A stretch of DNA of 8,215 nt from NCBI GenBank assembly GCA_946624395.1, contig CAMORY010000005.1, positions 1 to 8,215 of the forward strand, written 5' to 3'. Shown here piece by piece: positions 6,366-8,215 of the stretch. Every line of letters starts with the position of its first letter. Position 1 is the stretch's first letter. A model generated the notes under the pieces. It ran no database searches. It was given only the letters and a program-made list of their open reading frames with translations, and was not told the origin of the DNA. The stretch comes from an uncultured Clostridia bacterium. Its GTDB lineage: Bacteria; Bacillota; Clostridia; Christensenellales; Borkfalkiaceae. A program made the translations under genes and the position numbers.

Positions 6366-7685
6366 ATGAATTCGGAATTTTTCCCACAAGCGTTATTACA
6401 TTGCCCTTGCGGGAAACGGCACGTTTTTCCGCTTAAAAAGATATTGTCTGGTAGCGGCGCAGTAAATTCGCTTCCTGAAATATTAGCCGAATACGGATTG
6501 AAAAAGCCGTTTATAGTTGCTGATACAAACACTTTTAACGCGGCGGGCGAGAAAGTCATTTCGCTTCTTGAAAAAAGCGGTACGGCGTACTCTCAATTCG
6601 TATTTAAAGGTAGTCCCGAACCCGACGAAAACGCTGTCGCCGCCGCTTTGAAAAATTTTGACAGTAGTTGCGACGCGATAATAGGCGTGGGTAGCGGCGT
6701 TATAAACGATATATGCAAAATCGTCGCCAAAACCGAAGACAGATTTTACATTATAGTTGCCACCGCGCCGAGTATGGACGGGTACGCTTCGGCAACTTCT
6801 TCTATGACGGTAAAAGGGCTTAAGACGTCCGTTAGCAGCAAGTGTCCTGACGTAATAATAGGCGACGTGGATATTCTGAAAAACGCGCCGAAAAAGATGC
6901 TTATATCGGGGCTTGGCGATATGATAGCAAAGTACGTAAGCGTGTCAGAGTGGCGGCTTTCGCACGAAATAAACGGGGAATATTATTGCGAAAACATAGC
7001 GAATATTATTCGTTCTGCGCGGGATAACTGCGTTAAAAACGCGCAAGGGCTGATAGAAAGAGACGAAAATGCCGTAAAAGCGGTGTTCGACGGGTTGATA
7101 ATAAGCGGGCTTGCGATGGCGTACGCGGGTGTGTCCCGTCCTGCTTCGGGCGTGGAACACTATATTTCGCACGTAATCGATATGCGCGGAGTACAGTTTA
7201 ATCTTAAAACCGAGACGCACGGAGTGCAGTGCGCGGTGGCGACGCTTATTGCGATAAGGCTTTACGAACGGCTTAAAAATATTACCGTAAGCGATAAAAA
7301 GGGCGAAAGGGAAACCCGCGCTTTCAACTACGTAGAATGGGAAAGCAATTTGCGTGATTTTCTTGGCGGTGCGGCAGAACCTATGATAGAACTCGAGAAA
7401 AAAGAAAAAAAGTACGATTTTGATAAAGCGGCGGCGCGACGGAAAATAATAATTTCAAAATGGGAAAGGCTTAAAAATATAATAGACGAAGAATTGCCAA
7501 AGAGCGGCGCTATGGAAAAATTGCTTAAAAGCGTAGGGTTGCCGCTTTCTTTTGAAGAAGCGGGCATAAGCGTGGATTTAAAGCGGGCGTTTGCCGCAAC
7601 CAAAGATATAAGGGATAAATACGTGTTGTCTTCGCTTTTATGGGACATAGGGCTTTTAAGCGAGTTTTGTTCGGCAATAATATAA
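6366..7685 (+). CDS. egsA: sn-Glycerol-1-phosphate dehydrogenase (EgsA/AraM family)
   Basis: 439 aa. AAGGAG at 6353-6358 is 7 nt before the ATG. The family is in the iron-dependent alcohol dehydrogenase/dehydroquinate-synthase-like fold and reduces dihydroxyacetone phosphate to sn-glycerol-1-phosphate with NAD(P)H. Visible motifs: GVGSGVINDICK (107-118) for dinucleotide binding, TAPSMDGYAS (133-142) in the active site, and likely metal ligands D185 (GLGDMIAK), H265 (SGVEHYISH) and H285 (THGVQ). An N-terminal CPCGKRH (C13, C15, H19) precedes the fold; it looks like a small metal-binding lead-in and is not part of the core fold. At 439 aa it is longer than Bacillus AraM (about 394), mainly through the C-terminal helical part, which has a Lys/Glu-rich stretch around 344-358. 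In Bacillus the product feeds PcrB to make heptaprenylglyceryl phosphate; no prenyltransferase gene is in the window. No terminator follows it, and the AT-rich segment begins almost at once. Confidence 0.92.
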   Translation: MNSEFFPQALLHCPCGKRHVFPLKKILSGSGAVNSLPEILAEYGLKKPFIVADTNTFNAAGEKVISLLEKSGTAYSQFVFKGSPEPDENAVAAALKNFDSSCDAIIGVGSGVINDICKIVAKTEDRFYIIVATAPSMDGYASATSSMTVKGLKTSVSSKCPDVIIGDVDILKNAPKKMLISGLGDMIAKYVSVSEWRLSHEINGEYYCENIANIIRSARDNCVKNAQGLIERDENAVKAVFDGLIISGLAMAYAGVSRPASGVEHYISHVIDMRGVQFNLKTETHGVQCAVATLIAIRLYERLKNITVSDKKGERETRAFNYVEWESNLRDFLGGAAEPMIELEKKEKKYDFDKAAARRKIIISKWERLKNIIDEELPKSGAMEKLLKSVGLPLSFEEAGISVDLKRAFAATKDIRDKYVLSSLLWDIGLLSEFCSAII

Positions 7686-8215
7686 ACCGCATAAAAAGTT
7701 TGAGTTGAACGGGGATTGCATATATAATATAATCATTATCTGTTAATGTACTATCTTCATTTTTATATATTTCAACACTGTTTATTGCATCTTGAGCATT
7801 ATAGTAATAAAAATCTCCTAACGTAATTGTTTTTACTACTGCCCTACTAGGATTAGGCACTAAATATGCTTTTTGACAATCTTTGTCATTATTATGATCT
7901 ATAAATGCATAGTATCCATCAGGTTTATCATTATAACCTTTTAATATCGCTGTATCACCTTCGATATAACCATCATAGAAATTAAATATTGAATCTTCTT
8001 TATATGTATTTATAAGTCCATATTCATTTCCTATTAAAGCAATGCTATTTTCTACTTCTACAGTACCATCATCTTCTCCTAAACTTAATACGCCATAGTT
8101 AACGACTGCAGCTTCATGTCTTTTATTTAAAGAAAGTCCTTCTTTTTCCTCTTCGCTTAATTTCTTTTCTGCTCTAACAATTCCATTTACAAGTGTAATT
8201 TTTGAATTTTTATTA
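7525..8215 (-). CDS. Fragment of a beta-helix-like surface or prepilin-type repeat protein (N-terminus off the right edge)
   Basis: The minus-strand frame is open from the right edge (first full codon 8212-8214) to a stop at 7525-7527, about 230 codons. Only the first ~165 residues (8214 to about 7715) look native: low GC, Asn/Tyr/Asp/Ile rich, with short beta-rung-like units such as NYGVLSLGEDDGTVEVEN, GLINTYKED, FNFYDGYIEG and PDGYYAFIDHNND, then KAYLVPNP. Similar FYDG-I-G / PDGY / YLV patterns occur, from memory, in repeat-rich extracellular or prepilin-like proteins of low-GC Firmicutes. No start, signal peptide or membrane anchor is visible. The last ~60 codons are antisense to the dehydrogenase gene and lose this character (PLYLWLRQTPALNP), so the natural C-terminus is probably missing. 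The frame with no stop supports a gene that was cut and joined here, in vivo or by assembly. The function is not known. Confidence 0.55.
   Translation of the reverse strand, partial: NKNSKITLVNGIVRAEKKLSEEEKEGLSLNKRHEAAVVNYGVLSLGEDDGTVEVENSIALIGNEYGLINTYKEDSIFNFYDGYIEGDTAILKGYNDKPDGYYAFIDHNNDKDCQKAYLVPNPSRAVVKTITLGDFYYYNAQDAINSVEIYKNEDSTLTDNDYIIYAIPVQLKLFMRFILLPNKTRLKALCPIKAKTTRIYPLYLWLRQTPALNPRLCPLLQKKAATLRF
7686..7720. other. Abrupt base-composition boundary
   Basis: Between the dehydrogenase stop codon and about 7720 the sequence switches from about 47% GC or more (line 7321-7380, hand count 28/60; 7081-7140, 37/60) to about 25% (7741-7800 and 7861-7920, each 15/60). Codon style changes at the same point. 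No inverted repeats, target duplication, tRNA or integrase gene were seen at the boundary. Confidence 0.7.

Noticed and set aside
7686..7740. Terminator for egsA
   Set aside because: No stem-loop with a U-tract was found after the stop codon before the AT-rich segment begins.

Overview
The window looks like a piece of chromosome from an anaerobic Firmicute, probably a clostridial gut-type bacterium. The reasons are the trimeric-type [FeFe] hydrogenase genes, strong AGGAGG-like ribosome binding sites, SigA-type promoters, U-tailed intrinsic terminators, and codon use rich in GCG, GAC and ATA at moderate GC. Species cannot be named from this sequence. All recognisable genes up to position 7685 are on the + strand.

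Layout. (1) Positions 1-2261 hold the end of a hydrogenase operon: the C-terminal part of a HydB-type (NuoF-like) flavin/Fe-S subunit, then a complete HydA-type catalytic subunit. A 15-bp stem terminator at 2299-2340 closes it. (2) Positions 2369-4550 are a self-contained unit: a near-consensus extended -10 promoter, an EF-G-2-type translation factor paralogue whose GTPase motifs have diverged, and a weak terminator. (3) Positions 4561-5509 are a second unit: a TTGAAA-N17-TAAAAT promoter, a guanylate-kinase-like protein with an extra C-terminal domain resembling ParB/sulfiredoxin-fold proteins, and a strong bidirectional hairpin terminator. (4) Positions 5524-7685 hold a CPBP-family membrane protease and a bacterial sn-glycerol-1-phosphate dehydrogenase, 56 nt apart with no terminator between them. 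(5) From about 7690 to the right edge the DNA changes abruptly to AT-rich (about 25-33% GC in sampled 60-base lines, against roughly 45-60% in the dehydrogenase gene). It carries a minus-strand reading frame that enters from the right edge and resembles a beta-helix surface or prepilin-type repeat protein. It has no stop of its own before it runs under the dehydrogenase gene, so this is probably a recombination or assembly junction.

How the genes relate. HydB and HydA are two subunits of one soluble complex that couples NAD(P)H and ferredoxin oxidation to H2 formation, or the reverse; the HydC/NuoE-like subunit is expected to the left. The remaining genes are separate housekeeping or accessory functions (translation, nucleotide metabolism, membrane proteolysis, lipid-precursor synthesis) and do not form an evident pathway. 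No RNA genes, CRISPR arrays or insertion sequences were seen. The items most worth a second look are the kinase-ParB-like fusion, the Cys-to-Ser change at an expected H-cluster ligand in HydA, and the break near 7700.
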